This document shows positions 23,061 to 35,012 of a DNA stretch of 64,000 nt, piece by piece (position 1 is the first letter of the stretch; the number at the start of each line of letters is the position of its first letter). This DNA is from Brachypodius melanocephalos (Eukaryota > Chordata > Aves > Passeriformes > Pycnonotidae), in contig VZSR01000520.1 in NCBI GenBank assembly GCA_013398615.1, forward strand, positions 48,302,849 through 48,366,848. Reading direction: 5' to 3'. Made by a program: the position numbers and the translations under genes. The notes under the pieces were generated by a model. It searched no databases. It saw only the letters and a list, made by a program, of their open reading frames with translations, and was not told the origin of the DNA.

Positions 23061-26000
23061 ATTATCGCAGTTCCTGATTGTTACATATTCCTTTCATGAA
23101 CTTGCACAGGTGGAAATTTCTGCTTTTGGGCTGCAAAAGAGATCAAGGGATCAGAGAAGCTCCAGTTTCACATGTGGCACACGCAGAGCTCTTCCATGTG
23201 GATGAAAGCAATATAAAACTCCAGCAAATTACCAACATGCTCAAACAGCTCTTAATTACAAAATTTCCCATCTCACACTTTCCAACCAGGCAAATTTTTT
23301 GGCTTAAAAATGTTAAATTCCTAAGCCAAGCTTTGCTTCCTTTGAAGGCACCAAGCCTGGTCCAAAGGGCTCTGTCTGGGCCTTTCATCCCAGTTTCCAT
23401 CCTTTAAATGGACTCAGCTGGAAAGGAGCTTTTCATTTCCAAAGTGTGCGGTTTCACTTAGCCAAGGAGATAATTAGGTTTGTCTTGTAGTGGTTCAGGA
23501 GCTCAGGTGTCAACCAAAGCAGGATTTCATCAGGAAATTCCTGCCTGGTGTTGTATTGATTAATGAGAATTTGCTGCAATTATAGAGAGATAGAGAACAA
23601 TTATCTACCTGCCCTGGAGGAGAAACAGGAGAGCACTAAAAATAAGGAACTCAATAAAAGAGAAGCACAGATGTAGTGGAAATGAATAAATAACATTTTC
23701 TGTTGTGGCACTAAATTAGTTCTCGATGCTGCGGGACTGTGGCAGGGGGGAAAGGGAGAGGAGGGGGAAATCAGAGTGGGAAGAGTGGAAGGAAAAGTGA
23801 GGGAAGGACAAATCCTCACCTTCCCTGAGCTCCTCTTCCTTTTCTTCCTGCTCTCCTGGCTGTGGTCAGGGGTGTTGGGATTGGGACAGCACATCCAACA
23901 CCCTCATTTTTTAGCAAAGAATTGTCCCTTGTGCTCAGCAGGATGGGGAATTCTTCATTTCACCTTCAGAAGCATCTGAGCATCTTTTCCTTGATTTCTC
24001 AGCTCTGCTTAGCCTGGACACCTGCACAGGACTGCAGCACCCGAGGGATGGAATTCCCAAAGCCAATCCTTCAGTTCTGCAGTTTCCCTCCTTCTGTGGG
24101 CTCAGCTTCGAGGGCTCTCAGGTGTGACCTCCCCATTCCGTTCCCTGCCAAGGAGGTTTTGTGTCTTCTCCCAGAGACAGAGAAACAGTTGGTAAACTGC
24201 AAATCCGGGGTATTTTCCATCTGTGGGAATCAGGAAGGGGGATAATGTAATCAGAGTGGAAATTGTGGTTTTTGAGGCTTTTGGCTGCAGCACATGGAGA
24301 GAGAGTGAACATTTTAGGTCCAAAGCCATTTCAAACGAGAACAGGTCCTATTTATGCTGAAAGAAAATGAGACCAGGGAAGGCAGCAGGGCAGATTTTCC
24401 TTCTTTGTCTTATTCTGGAGGTGTCAGGTAGAGAGGTGTGATATCCAGGCTGAAGCGTGAGGATACCTGGAATTTCCATCAGGTCTAAATTGCTGTTTGT
24501 CACAGAAGTGGAGTAAGAAATGGGGTGGAACTGGTGAGGAAATGAGGCGGTGGAGTAACTCTGGAGTTACTTGGTGGTTTCAGTGAGGTTCAGCACTGGG
24601 AGAGATTAATCTGAGCAGTCTCCAGAGTTTTTTAAAGGAAAGTTGGACAGGTGTTTCCCAGACTTTTGATGAAAACAACATCAAGGAGCAAATTGCTGAT
24701 CCTCATCCCCTCTGCTCTGTCCCAGCTGGAGGGTGCAGGGGTGGGAAAAGGGAAAAGCAGGGGTTGGATGTTTGAAGTGGCTGCCTGTGGGTCCTGCTCT
24801 CATTCCTGAGGCATATTCCTGGAAATGGACCCCAGTTCTACTTTTAAAGATGGTTTTTGACATCTTAACAGCTCAATCCCAAACCAGTGGGAAAAAGCCT
24901 TTGCACAGGGGAGCTGGTGGAATTTGGCAGGACAGTGTTTTCTCTCTGGCTGCGAGAGAGGATTTAGGGATGAATCAAATAATCTTCTCCTCTCTCCAGG
25001 CCTGATGTTTGCCCTCGGACTCAGCTTTTCCCTCAGGCTCTCTCCTTATGGATACAACCTGGAAATCAGTCCATGCTTTGGGGTGGCTGTGACCTGTGGG
25101 CTTTGGACGCCTTCCAGCTGCGAATTCCAACCTTCTCCCTTGGGATTATCCAACCTTGCACTAACCAAAGTTTTGCAGTTATTTAATAATAATAATAATA
25201 CTTAGAAATTACTCCTTGGCTGAAACAGCAAAATTCAAGGATTTGGAGGGAAAACGCAGCCACAGGAGTTGAATTCCTGAAATTCTTGAAAAAGGAATCT
25301 CCTGAGCTGAATTGATGAGATTGTTGGACATCAAATACAGGGGGTGGTGCAGAACACAGGGAAAACACATGGAAGGAAAAGGTTCTTCCTGGCTCATTTT
25401 CCTGTCCTAGAAAAGATCGTGGATTGATCCTGGCTGATGTCCTTCTTCCAGGAAATTTTTCATGATGGAGGTGCCACGATCCTCCTACAGTGCCTCACTG
25501 CTGCTCGTGTCTAAGGAAAAACATTTAATTTTTTGTGTTTCTTGATTTGGATCAGCACCGTGAACCTTTGCTGCTCCTTCCAAAGGCGCTCCAGGAATTG
25601 CTGGGAATTGCAGGTTGCTGCAGCGATGACTCAGTGCAGTGGGACTCCAAATTCCAATAAATTAAATATGTATCAAATTCCTCATTAAAGTCATTAAATG
25701 ATGCCCAAATCCCAACTGCGTTGTGGGAACGGGCGGATAAACCTGGCTACGCAATCCCCTGCTGACTGCAAAGGGAATTGGCAGACATTTCCCTTGGATT
25801 TTTTTGGATTTTGTGGATTTTGGTGGTGAGAGCAGGGGCAAAGGAGGTGGGAGAAGAGCCAGCCCTGGTGTGACCGAGCCACGGCTCCGTGTGCTGCCGG
25901 CCAGAAAACGTCCCTGTGAATCTCATTCCTTGCTTGGCTCTTCCAGCGGAACGGGGCCATTATGGATGTGTCAGCTTGGGTAAGGAAAGTCCAGGAAGGC

Positions 26001-26659
26001 TGAGGTGACAGATGGGGCCATCAGCACCTTCAGGACAGGGAATTGTTGTCCATTAGTCTTGGGTAATGTTCTATGTCCAAGCACTTCCAGGACTCAGAGC
26101 TCATTCCCTACTCCCTGTGGCTGATCCCAGGCATTTTCTGGGATGGTTCCACCCCTTTTCCTGGCTAATGGGCAGGGATGAAAGATCAGAAACAGGGATG
26201 GAAGAGTCTTTACTACTTAATTCCCCTCTGAGAGCGCTCCCAGGATATTTTCATATTGTAATACTTTCATATCAGTTTCCTTTCCTCTGTTAGCAGGGAA
26301 ATTCCAGCATTATTGATTTGCCCCAGGCACCGAATCCATGGATTTTTTATGGAGAGAGTCAGGCAGCCGTGGTTTTAAATTAATGGAATAATTTTGCTTT
26401 TACAGTCCTTCCATGAGCTCTTGGAGCTGTGTTTGGGATGTGACAAACCTCCTGTTACCTGTATTGTTTCAGCTAATGGCTCCTCTGTTACAGGATAATT
26501 CCAAGGTCCTGGTCTCTAATGCAGCTGGAATGGGATAATTTTTCTCCACTTGGCAGCAGGGAGGGCAGCCACCTTTTCCCTGGAAATGCATTGCTTTGGG
26601 CACAGAGGGAAAAACTGGGAAGCTTTGCGTTAGTGCTGAGAGGTCAGAAAGTGAGAGGT
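23061..26659. other. Unique non-coding stretch, about 3.6 kb
   Basis: The longest stretch without a clear repeat in the first half of the window. A short AAT run lies at 25185-25200. No coding domain, RNA gene or transposon is recognised. Open frames are below 130 codons and opposed by frames on the other strand. Confidence 0.45.
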
Positions 26660-26799
26660 TTGGAGTTCCCATCCCTGGAGGTGTCCAAGGAATTCCTGGA
26701 TGTGGCACTCAGTGCTCTGGGCTGGGGTCAAGGTGGGGATCAGGCACAGCTTGAACTCGATGATCCCAAAGATCTTTTCCAACCTCAATGATTCCGTGA
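26660..26799 (+). mobile_element. CR1 LINE 3'-end fragment
   Basis: ttcccatccctggaggtgtc, ctggatgtggcactcagtgc, ttgaactcgatgatcccaaa and gatcttttccaacctcaatg mark a CR1 3' end. Its internal aggtggggatcaggcacagc segment is shared with the minus-strand copy at 15391-15640. Confidence 0.9.
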
Positions 26800-26960
26800 G
26801 GGAGATGTGGAACTCCACCATCATCCTTCATCAGAATTCCAGCATCCACAGCCCCTTGATCCAAAGTTCTGGATATGATTCCTCACCAAAACTGGGGGGT
26901 CTTTGTTCCCCTCAAACTCCAGCTTTGGGTGCAACCACAGCATTGTCACAGCAGAGGTGA
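26800..26960. other. Unique spacer
   Basis: Single-copy sequence between a CR1 end and a minisatellite. Nothing is recognised in it. Confidence 0.5.
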
Positions 26961-27150
26961 CCTGGAAGGAGCTGTCTCAAGGGAAGATGTCCCTGTGGAA
27001 GAGGATCCATTGACCTGGAAAGGCCTGGAAGGAGCTGACTTGAGGGAATGTGTCCCTGTGGAAGAGAATCCATTGACCTGGAAAGGCCTGGAAGGAGCTG
27101 ACTTGAGGAAAGGTGTCCCTGTGGAAGAGGGTCCATTGACCTGGAGCAGA
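26961..27150. repeat. Minisatellite, three 63-bp units
   Basis: The start cctggaaggagctg recurs at 26961, 27024 and 27087, giving a constant 63-bp period. Each unit also carries tgtccctgtggaagag and atccattgacctgg. Because 63 is 3 x 21, the array reads as a 21-residue peptide repeat in a plus-strand frame open from 26875 to 27201, and another repeat on the minus strand (26912-27256). No homology to a protein is recognised and both strands are open, so I treat it as non-coding. Confidence 0.92.
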
Positions 27151-28028
27151 AGAGCTCTTGGTCCCTCAATTCCTTCAAGGCCACATCTTCTGGTGCACTG
27201 ATTATATTTGACCTGGCTTCATGACCAAGCCATGTTCCCACATCTGACACCCACACTGGCCTCTGTTGATTCCAGGCTGGATTTTTGCTCCTGATTTTTG
27301 TCCTTCAAGATGCTCTTACTCAAGGAATATCCACCCTGTGTCCTGGAGTCTGTGCGTGCAGTGAGCGCTGCATGTTAAACCGTCAGATTCACCTGTTGGC
27401 TGAAGGGAGAACCCAAGGGCTGTGTTTTGGGATGTTTGGGATCACACTTGGGATCAGAGGGAGAAGTTTTCCTGCTGTTCAGCCTCTCCAGTCACCTCAT
27501 CTTTGTATCTCTAATTGGCCTCGTTGTCCCCTAAAAGCATGAAAGCAAACAAACACCGTGATAGCAGCTCTGTTAATGACCAGACACTGAGGTAATTTGC
27601 ATTATTTTTCTTTTAAAACTTATTTAACCTTCTTATTTCTGTCTTTTAACAGTCCCAAATGGTCCAGAAATCTGTTTCCGTTTCCCCAGGAGCAGCGTGT
27701 TGGACCTGTGACTTGTGGTCACCTCTGGAGATGAAACCTTCTAAGAGGAGGATGTTCCTTATCCATTCTGGAGGAACCTCAGGGCTGGGTTTCCCAGGGA
27801 AGAGATTCCCTGCTGTCCCATGAGTGATGGATGAAATGCCAAAGGCACGAGTTCTTCCCATGGTTTATTCCTTAACAAAGATTTTCCTGGGTGCTTGGGA
27901 GCAAAGCTGAATCTCCAGCTCCAGGGAATCCATTTCCCTTCTCTCTTAAAAATTTGTATTATTTTCTGGTATATTCTTTAAAGATTTCTACCCAGAAAGA
28001 GTTTCTAGGAAGAGAATTTGGAATTTTG
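27151..28028. other. Unique non-coding stretch
   Basis: No gene, RNA gene or transposon is recognised. Confidence 0.5.
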
Positions 28029-28122
28029 AGCCTGGTCTAGTGGAAGAGCTCCCTGCCCACAGCAGGGATTTGGGATTGAGAGCTTTAAGGACCCTTCCAA
28101 CCCCAAAAAATCTGAGATTCAA
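28029..28122 (+). mobile_element. CR1 LINE 3'-end fragment
   Basis: agcctggtctagtggaagag, ccctgcccacagcagggatt and ctttaaggacccttccaacc match the last 90 bp of a CR1 copy of the 'tctagtggaagg' type. The octamer tail is decayed to gagattcaat. Confidence 0.8.
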
Positions 28123-28336
28123 TGGGAATAAAGTGCAAATACATCACTCACGGGTCATGTAGTTCTGATCACCCGGGATGTGAAATTATGGAATCAAATC
28201 AGGTCGAAATGCGATAATAATTGTTGTAGATTTGCTTTGGAGCCTGCTGGGCCTGGAGAAGGTGGCTTTGTTGTGGGATCCACGGCTTTGAGATAAATCC
28301 TGCTGCTGAAGCCGAGTGCCGACAGGCCATGCTGGA
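28123..28336. other. Unique spacer
   Basis: Single-copy DNA between the CR1 end and a minisatellite. Nothing is recognised in it. Confidence 0.5.
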
Positions 28337-28449
28337 AAAATGTGTGGAGCAGCAGCAACAAAATGCGTGGAGGAGCAGTGACAAAATGTGTGGAGCAGCA
28401 GCGACAAAATGTGTGGAACAGCGGTGACAAAATTCGTGGAGCAGCACCA
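28337..28449. repeat. Minisatellite, about five 23-bp units
   Basis: aaaatgtgtggagcagcag-type units start at 28337, 28360, 28383, 28406 and 28429, giving a constant 23-bp period. Alternate units share variants (gcagcgac versus gcagtgac or gcggtgac), which hints that a 46-bp dimer was copied. Three minus-strand frames remain open across it, an effect of a unit without stops. Confidence 0.93.
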
Positions 28450-29205
28450 GCCACACGCTCTGAGCAGCTCAAATTTGCCCAAGTAATTAAAGTGTCACTT
28501 CAGGCTCTTGGAGAAGCGTGACTTTTCCCGCAGCTGCTGGCTTTGGGACGCCGCTGACGGTAATTCCCCCTTGTCAACGCTCCAGCCCCGAGTTCTGGGT
28601 GCTCGGTGACCTTGATTAAACAAATCGAGCGGTTCAAGTACATAATTTAAAAGTTCTGTTCAAACACCAGATCTCGATGCCATTGCCTTTTCCCTGGAAA
28701 ATGAAGGATTTAACGCTCCCATCCTGGCTAAATGGACTCAGTGGTGCCCGGGCTGAAAGGACGGCACGGCGGATTAGGGAGCCGTTGTGGGAAGTGTCAT
28801 TGGGAACCTGTAATTTTCCTGTCTCTCCCTCTTCCTTCAGTGTTCCATTTCCATGGCAATTTTCAGGAGACAAATGCATTAGTTCATCTGGGCTGGGAGG
28901 GTTTTGCTCCTGGTGTCTGCAGGATTTGGGGCTCGGCGCAGGAATTTAAGGTGGAAATGTGCAAATGGGAAAATCATTGCCCAGCATGATGGGTGCCTTT
29001 AAATATTGGGAATTTACAGCTGGTTCAGCTGAAACAATATTTTTTATGCTGATAATTGCATATTAACCTAAAGGCTTGTGGGTTTTGAGGTTTTACTGAG
29101 GGGTTTTTTGGGGTTTAACTGGCTCTAATCATTCATCTCGGACAGCTCTGGCAGATCCTGCACTGTCCGTAAAAAATATCCAACAATCCATTAACCACTC
29201 AACCT
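28450..29205. other. Unique non-coding stretch
   Basis: No gene seen. The part at 28480-28660 (ccttgattaaacaaatcgag, gtacataatttaaaag) is A/T-rich and single-copy and might be conserved. Confidence 0.4.
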
Positions 29206-29495
29206 GAAAGCAGCCTGTGAGAATATTATTGAGTCCTCGCTTTATTACTAAATTTAATGGGATGAGCACTCACCTTACAAAATATGATTGACTTCCCTTT
29301 CCCCCTGCTGAACTGAACCATGAGCTCAGGGCTGCCTTGGGGTGGGCGCTCACCTGGCATATTTGCTACGAGATTTATCAATTTCCAGCCACTTAAACTG
29401 AGAATAAAGCCAGGCTGACTCATGGTGCAGTAATTAAGGTTCCACACAGTGTCCCTTTATAGCCTTAATTATGTAATTATGGCTGGGCTCTGATT
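29206..29495. other. Candidate conserved regulatory block, TAAT-rich
   Basis: Contains ctttattactaaatttaatg, gtgcagtaattaaggttcc and agccttaattatgtaattat. At least four TAAT(T/A) cores lie within 250 bp. The sequence has none of the gggaattcc wording of its surroundings. Function is inferred only from motif content. Confidence 0.25.
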
Positions 29496-29669
29496 TGGGG
29501 TTTCTATTTTTAGTTGTTAGTGGGGAGCCTCAAGGCTCATCCCCTCTGTGTCCTGTGAGGAACTCTGGCCTCTGGAATGATGTTTTCTTTGGCTTCGTGG
29601 TCCTTTATTCCTGAGAGAGGCTTTTAAAGAGGTTGGGAGTGTTTTGAATTAGTAAAGGCTGGGATTTCA
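29496..29669. other. Unique spacer
   Basis: Nothing recognised between the candidate block and the next CR1 copy. Confidence 0.5.
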
Positions 29670-29807
29670 GAGAATCAGAGAATCGCAGAATGGTTTGGGT
29701 TGGTTTGGACTTTAAATCCCATCCCATTCCACCCCCAAACCATGGGCAGGAACACCTTCCACTATCACAGGGTGCTCCAAGCCCTGTCCAACCCTGGACA
29801 CTCCAGG
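29670..29807 (-). mobile_element. CR1 LINE 3'-end fragment
   Basis: The plus strand begins agagaatcagagaatcgcag, a decayed octamer tail read backwards. Then come aatggtttgggttggtttgg, catcccattccacccccaaa, ccatgggcaggaacacctt and gctccaagccctgtccaacc. The tail plus body gives the orientation clearly. Confidence 0.93.
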
Positions 29808-30588
29808 AGATGGAGATGGGATGGAGAAACTTGATTTAGAGGAGCCCCTCTAACAGCAGCACTTGTGGCCTGGCTGCTGAGGGATGGTGAGAAAAGCTTT
29901 GGAATAAAAAGCCATGGGGTTTTTTTTTTGGAGAGAAGCTTTTAGTCAGGACTGGGGGGATTTCCAACAGATCCCTTTGAAAATCAACGTGAGTGGATTC
30001 GGGATGAAAAGCGGGTGAAGCTTCCACTTAACCAAAAAAGCCGAGAAAAACACTCATGCTGCAAATGAAAACGTGAGAAAAAACCAGAGTGATTCCCACC
30101 CCTCCAAAGCTGTTGCTTTTCCGTCCTCTCCGACAACTCTGCTCCCTAACTCATGGGCAAAGGGAACGTTTTCCCCAGAGAGCCGGCACTGCTGGGGGTG
30201 GGTGCTGCTCCTGCAGGCAGAGCACATTCCCCACTGCACTCTGTTGGATTCCCATTAATAAACTGGAAATATTTCTGCTAGGAGGATGAGGAAGCTGACA
30301 CTGATAAATGGCACTGGCGATGGAAACCGCTCACGATTGCCAAGCGGCTGCTGCCGCTCTGCGCGTCCTCTGTGGATCCCGCTGCTCCAAGGAGGAGCTG
30401 GGAGCTTTGGGATACAATTGGATACAATTTCCTTCTGGTTATGCTTAATTTTATATGGATTTCCCAAGGATGAGATCAACCAGTGAGCGCCCAGGTCTCC
30501 AGCAAGCCCAGGGCAGCTTCTGCCAGTGCCCACATCCCTTGGAAAATGGGTTTTTAGGGAATTCTCCGGAGAATTTAATGATTATAAA
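29808..30588. other. Unique non-coding stretch
   Basis: Short T run at 29920-29928. No gene or transposon recognised. Confidence 0.5.
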
Positions 30589-30690
30589 ATCAGAGAATCA
30601 CAGAGGTTGCGAAGGGCATTAAAAATCATCTCTTGCCATTCCCTGACACTTTCCACTATCCCAGGTTGCTCCAAGCCCCTTCCATCCACT
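30589..30690 (-). mobile_element. CR1 LINE 3'-end fragment, decayed
   Basis: Starts with cagagaatcacagaggttgc (tail and end block, with the aatggtttgg part lost). It continues with ccctgacactttccactatc and ccaggttgctccaagcccct, complements of the gggatagtggaagg and ggcttggagcaacctgg blocks. Confidence 0.82.
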
Positions 30691-30824
30691 TCCATGGATG
30701 GGAAGTTTATCCATGATCCTAAGGCCTTGCTCGGGATGTCTGCAGGAGGATTCTTTTCTCATTGCTCCAATTCCTCTTGAAATTCGGACTCCAGAGTGAC
30801 TTTGCAGCCGGGTTAGTGAAAAAT
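30691..30824. other. Unique spacer
   Basis: Nothing recognised. Confidence 0.5.
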
Positions 30825-31110
30825 CCATATGTTAGAATAATGCAGGGGGTAATGAATGCCTCCTTAATAGCTGAGAAATAAAGCTGCAGCCAGCTCAATA
30901 AAGCTCCTGATCCTCACCTTCTCCTCCACGGCCTTTTAAAATAAACCATAAATTCCTGGAGTTTTACTATTGAGAGACTTAACTATTCAGGTAGGCAAAG
31001 TGAAATTTATATTGGATTGGGAGGAAATGAATGCCTGAGCCTTCTTTATAGCCAGAGCAAGGCCGGCTGTGGCAGGCTGCCCTTTTTGAAAATATTAATT
31101 TACAATTTAG
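30825..31110. other. Candidate conserved non-coding block
   Basis: A/T-rich single-copy sequence: tgttagaataatgcaggggg, agctgagaaataaagctgca, ccttttaaaataaaccataa and agagacttaactattcagg. It lacks repeats and background ttccc/gggaa words. It may be a conserved element; alignment is needed to tell. Confidence 0.22.
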
Positions 31111-33329
31111 CTGGGGATGAAACACCCCATGAGCAGCTGCTGGTGGTCCCTGATGGGATTTCTGCTCCATGAAGAGTGTCGGGGAGGCTTGAGGAGGAGC
31201 TGAGCCCCTTCTCCAACTTTTATTCCAGAGTCGTAAAATAACTTCATCCCCACGTGTCCCATCCTTTTCTGGTGGCTGGATTTCCAAGCCCCATTTCCAT
31301 TTTTGTTTTTTGTGGGCTCTATTAGAGAGGGTTTGGTTTTGAAGCAAGAGAATCACAGAAGGCCAAGAGTTCTTCTCCTGTACTGTGAATCCAGGAAAAT
31401 TCTGGCTGCTCCCAAAACAATGGGAATGCTCCACGAGCTGCATTTACAGGGAATTTGAGAGGATTTTTGTGAAATTTTTGGTGTGAGCAAGGATCAGTCC
31501 CATCACTCTGCCCCAAAGAGGTACGAGGCAAGGTTTAGGGTCAGGATATTTAATCCCTTCCCATCCCCTTTTGGTGAAACTCTTTGGCTTTTTGGCTGTT
31601 TTTTTCCTTTCTGAAATGGGATTTTGAATCCCTGAGTTCACGGTGAGCTCACAGGGAGAGGGAAGTGCAAAGGGAATTTAGATTTGAGCCCTGGGTGTGA
31701 TTACAGGGCTTTCCCCCTCTTTTTTCCTGGGATTTACCAGAGAGAAAAATGCTTGATAACGATGAGAGCTGAACTTGCTCAGTTTTGGGAAGGTTTGTTG
31801 TGTTGGGGACCCTGTGCATGAGCAGTTTTAATCTCTCTGCAACCAGGGAATGGACAGGACATTTGTTTTCCGAAAGTTAAAGTGATTAATAAATCTGTTA
31901 ATCTCCTTAGAACACTCCCACTTTATGTTTATACATTTTTTTTTAAGCTGAGGCATTGAGGCACTCACGATTAACTGGGTTCCAGCATTTCTAAGGCAGT
32001 TGCTTGATGGCCATTGGTTACTAAATGTGATTTTATTAATGTTTTCTGGGGAGATTTGGATGAATCCCTCTATTTTTCTTAGCAGGAACAGTAAATTTTC
32101 CCAGTTTGGAAAAGAAATGCACTGCCCTCGACGGCTCCATCAGCGATGTTTTTCCCTTGATGGCATTTTAATGTCACTTGGTGTCTAATGATGTCACTCC
32201 TTCATTTAGACAGGAGGGACACGGCACATTCCAGGAGGTGGGAGCCGAGCTTGCATAAATTGAACCTGGCAGTGGTTAAAAAGTGGGAATGATTAATCAC
32301 AGGGATTACTGTAGAAAGAAAAATGCTAAATGGATCCTTAAGTGAGCTTTAAAATTACGAGGGGGTGTGTGCTGGCTTGTGGATGACCTGGCCCAGCTGC
32401 AGGATGAGAGGGTTGGGAATATTTGTGTCCCCAGGGAAGAAATTCCCAGTCCTGGGGCGATGACTGTGAGGGTCCTGTTGTGTGCAGGATCTCTGGTGGG
32501 TTTCTTGCTGTGTCTGCATCCTGGGAGCCCAGAAAATTCCTCACATCTGATACTTTTGAACTCTTCTGTTGCAAACGGAGGGATTCCAAAATTTAAGTGG
32601 AATAATCCCGAACAGAGCTTCCCCCAGTTCTCCCTTTTTCTCTTCCTACACTCAAACATCCCAGGAGATTCCCAAGTCCAAGCTGTGCCAAAGTGGGTCA
32701 CCGAGAAACTCCAGGAATCTGGGAATGGTTCTAATCCGTGCCTGTGTTTGCTTGCCCTGATTTTTCCTTATCCACAACCCCTTTAAATACCTGGATTTTG
32801 CAGCTCTGAGCAGCACAACTGCTGTTGGTGTTTAATTGCCTCCAATAAACCCAAATTCCGCGCTTGTTGCTAACGAGGGATTTGCTCCGTGGCGCTGGAA
32901 GCTCCTGCCTGCTCGCATTTGCTCCTGATGAAGGTTTTTGGGTTGTCCCTGTCCAAGTGCTGTCTCCAGGTGCGTGGAGAGCAGCCTGGATTGATGTGCA
33001 CGGAGCAGAGCTCTCAGCTGAGCTCTTGCAGGGCGTTAAGAGCGAGATAAACAGCTCTACAGCGAGGTAAATATTCATCCTTTCCCATGGACTGCGGACG
33101 GAAATATCCAGGGCAAACAGGAATATTAATGAATGTCAGTGGTTTGGAGCACTCTGGGCTCTGTCAGGGCTCCTTCCCGTCCCCTTGGTGCTGGGTGCTC
33201 CCCTGGGTGGTGCCATGGGATTTGGGGTGAGGTTGGGTGTGGGTTGGGGTCACCTGGATGGGTTTCCCAGACTCCAGTGGGAATTGGGAATTTCCTTCAC
33301 TGGTTGGATGCAAAATAATGGAGCCAGGT
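31111..33329. other. Unique non-coding stretch
   Basis: No gene, RNA gene or transposon. A frame at 30979-31443 (-) of 154 codons and frames at 32306-32786 on both strands have no domain. A/T-rich single-copy text at 31870-32060 could be conserved. Confidence 0.45.
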
Positions 33330-33720
33330 TGGGAGAGCTGGGAATGTTCACGTGGAGAGGAGAAGGCTCCAGGGAGAGCTCAGAGCCCCTGGCAGGGCCT
33401 AAAGGGGCTCCAGGAGAGCTGGAGAGGGACTGGGGACAAGGGATGGAGGGACAGGACACAGGGAATGGCTTCCACTGCCACAAGGCAGGGATGGATGGGA
33501 GATTGGGAAGGAATTCCTGGCTGGGAGGGTGAGGAGAGGTCGCAATGGAATTCCCAGAGCAGCTGTGGCTGCCCCAGGATCCTTGGAAGTGACCAAGGCC
33601 AGGCTGGACAGGGTTGGAGCAGCCTGGGACAGTGGGAGGTGTCCCTGCCATGGCAGGGATGGGAATGGGATGGGATTTAAATTCCCTTACAACCCAAACC
33701 ATTCTGGAATTCTGTGATGA
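33330..33720 (+). mobile_element. CR1 LINE 3' fragment, about 390 bp (longest single CR1 tail)
   Basis: It reaches further 5' than most copies here: gagagctgggaatgttcacg, gagaaggctccagggagagc, ctaaaggggctccaggagag, ggatggagggacaggacaca, then gattgggaaggaattcctgg, cagagcagctgtggctgccc, gcctgggacagtgggaggtg, ccatggcagggatgggaatg and caacccaaaccattctggaa. It ends with ttctgtgatga. Together with 36467-36836 it is the least decayed copy, implying a relatively recent insertion. Confidence 0.96.
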
Positions 33721-33913
33721 TGAAATATCCCCTAGAAGAGGTTGAGGGAAGGTAATCTGGGCCGATCTAAGGGCCGCTTCCAACATGAACATCTCCTGTC
33801 TCATTTCCCCTTCCTCCAAACCCCAAATAGAAACAAAAACCTCATTAGAAACCAAATCCCTCTTTAACCTCATCCAGCAACATCAGGTGCTGCAGGTGAC
33901 ACTGAGCTCCTGG
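33721..33913. other. Unique spacer
   Basis: Single-copy sequence between a CR1 copy and a minisatellite. A plus-strand open frame beginning at 33785 runs into the array but has no recognised domain. Confidence 0.5.
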
Positions 33914-33982
33914 GACAGCATTTCCAGGACCTTGGACAGCATTGCCAGGACCTTGGACAGCATTGCCAGGACCTTGGACAGC
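33914..33982. repeat. Minisatellite, just over three 21-bp units
   Basis: gacagcattgccaggacctt-like units start at 33914, 33935, 33956 and 33977. The period is 21 bp, so the plus frame reads a seven-residue repeat (DSIARTL) inside an open frame from 33785 to 33997. I regard this as incidental because the frame has no homology that I know. Confidence 0.9.
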
Positions 33983-35012
33983 CGCAATGGAAACTAGAGT
34001 GGAAACTCCTCTTGGAAGGGCAGAAACATGGATTGGTCATGGATCTGCTGCTCCTTAAGCAGGGATGTGTCCCTGACAAAGCTGCTGTGGCTGGTGCCAG
34101 TGTCTAGGGGACAGGACAGAGGGGACACAGAAGGGACACAGGCACGTCTGAGGTTTGCTGGATGAACCAAACTTCCAGGGAAAACCTGGATAAATGGCTC
34201 TGTAATCCTTCACTTTCAGCCAGAGCTGGGTCAAATTATGGCTTCATTTAAAGCCCAGATAAAGCAAAGCCTGGGCCTGGTTGTGAAATATGGGATGTTT
34301 GGCTCCACGGCTGGGAAATCCTTTCCATCACTGGTGTAAAAACGTCCCTGAGCTCTTTGGGAAGCGCTGTCCCCTCCCCTGCCACTTCCCAATGTTTAAT
34401 TTTGCTTCCTGCCCCATTGGGAATTCCTTTCTGGGTCAGCCCTTCCCAACATTTCTGCGCATTAATCGCCGTGTTGTAGCTTTGATTAAACTGCAAAGTG
34501 TTCCCTTCCTAATTTAGCTTCACTAATTAATGAGGGGATGACTGACTGGGCCCAGGCTGGCTGTGATTTGCTGCTGTCACTTTTTGGGGGAGTGGGTAAA
34601 GCCAGAGTCGCTCCCCGTTCCAAAAGGAGGTGGAAAAGGACGGGGAATCGGTGAAATCCAGAGTATTTGGACTTGGAAACTTGGTGTAGCTCCTTTGTTT
34701 TAGAGTGTTATTAAAATTAAATTAAATTAAAATAAATTGTTCTTTATATGAGCAGTCAGGATAAATTCTCTTTTCCTTAGGTGTTCATGGAGAGCACAAC
34801 CCTGTACCTCTCTTCTGTGCTGCGTAAAGTGATTAATTTCAAAATTTTTTCCCCTCAATCCATGGATTTTTTTGCCCTAAATTTACAACAATCTCAGTCT
34901 GCGATCCAGGCTTGACACAGAGGAGGAAGAGCTTTAACAAAGAGGCCAAAATATTATTCCTTGGAATGTGATACTGATGCGCATTAAAAAAAAAAATTGA
35001 TAATGGCAGAAT
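33983..35012. other. Unique non-coding stretch
   Basis: No gene recognised. Short AATTA runs occur near 34713-34733. The sequence leads into the array at 35013 through an A-rich run (34985-34996). Confidence 0.5.

Noticed and set aside
33785..33997. 70-codon frame ending in a DSIARTL repeat as a small repeat protein
   Set aside because: The repeat is a 21-bp minisatellite that keeps frame by its length. The minus strand is also open and no homologous protein is known to me.
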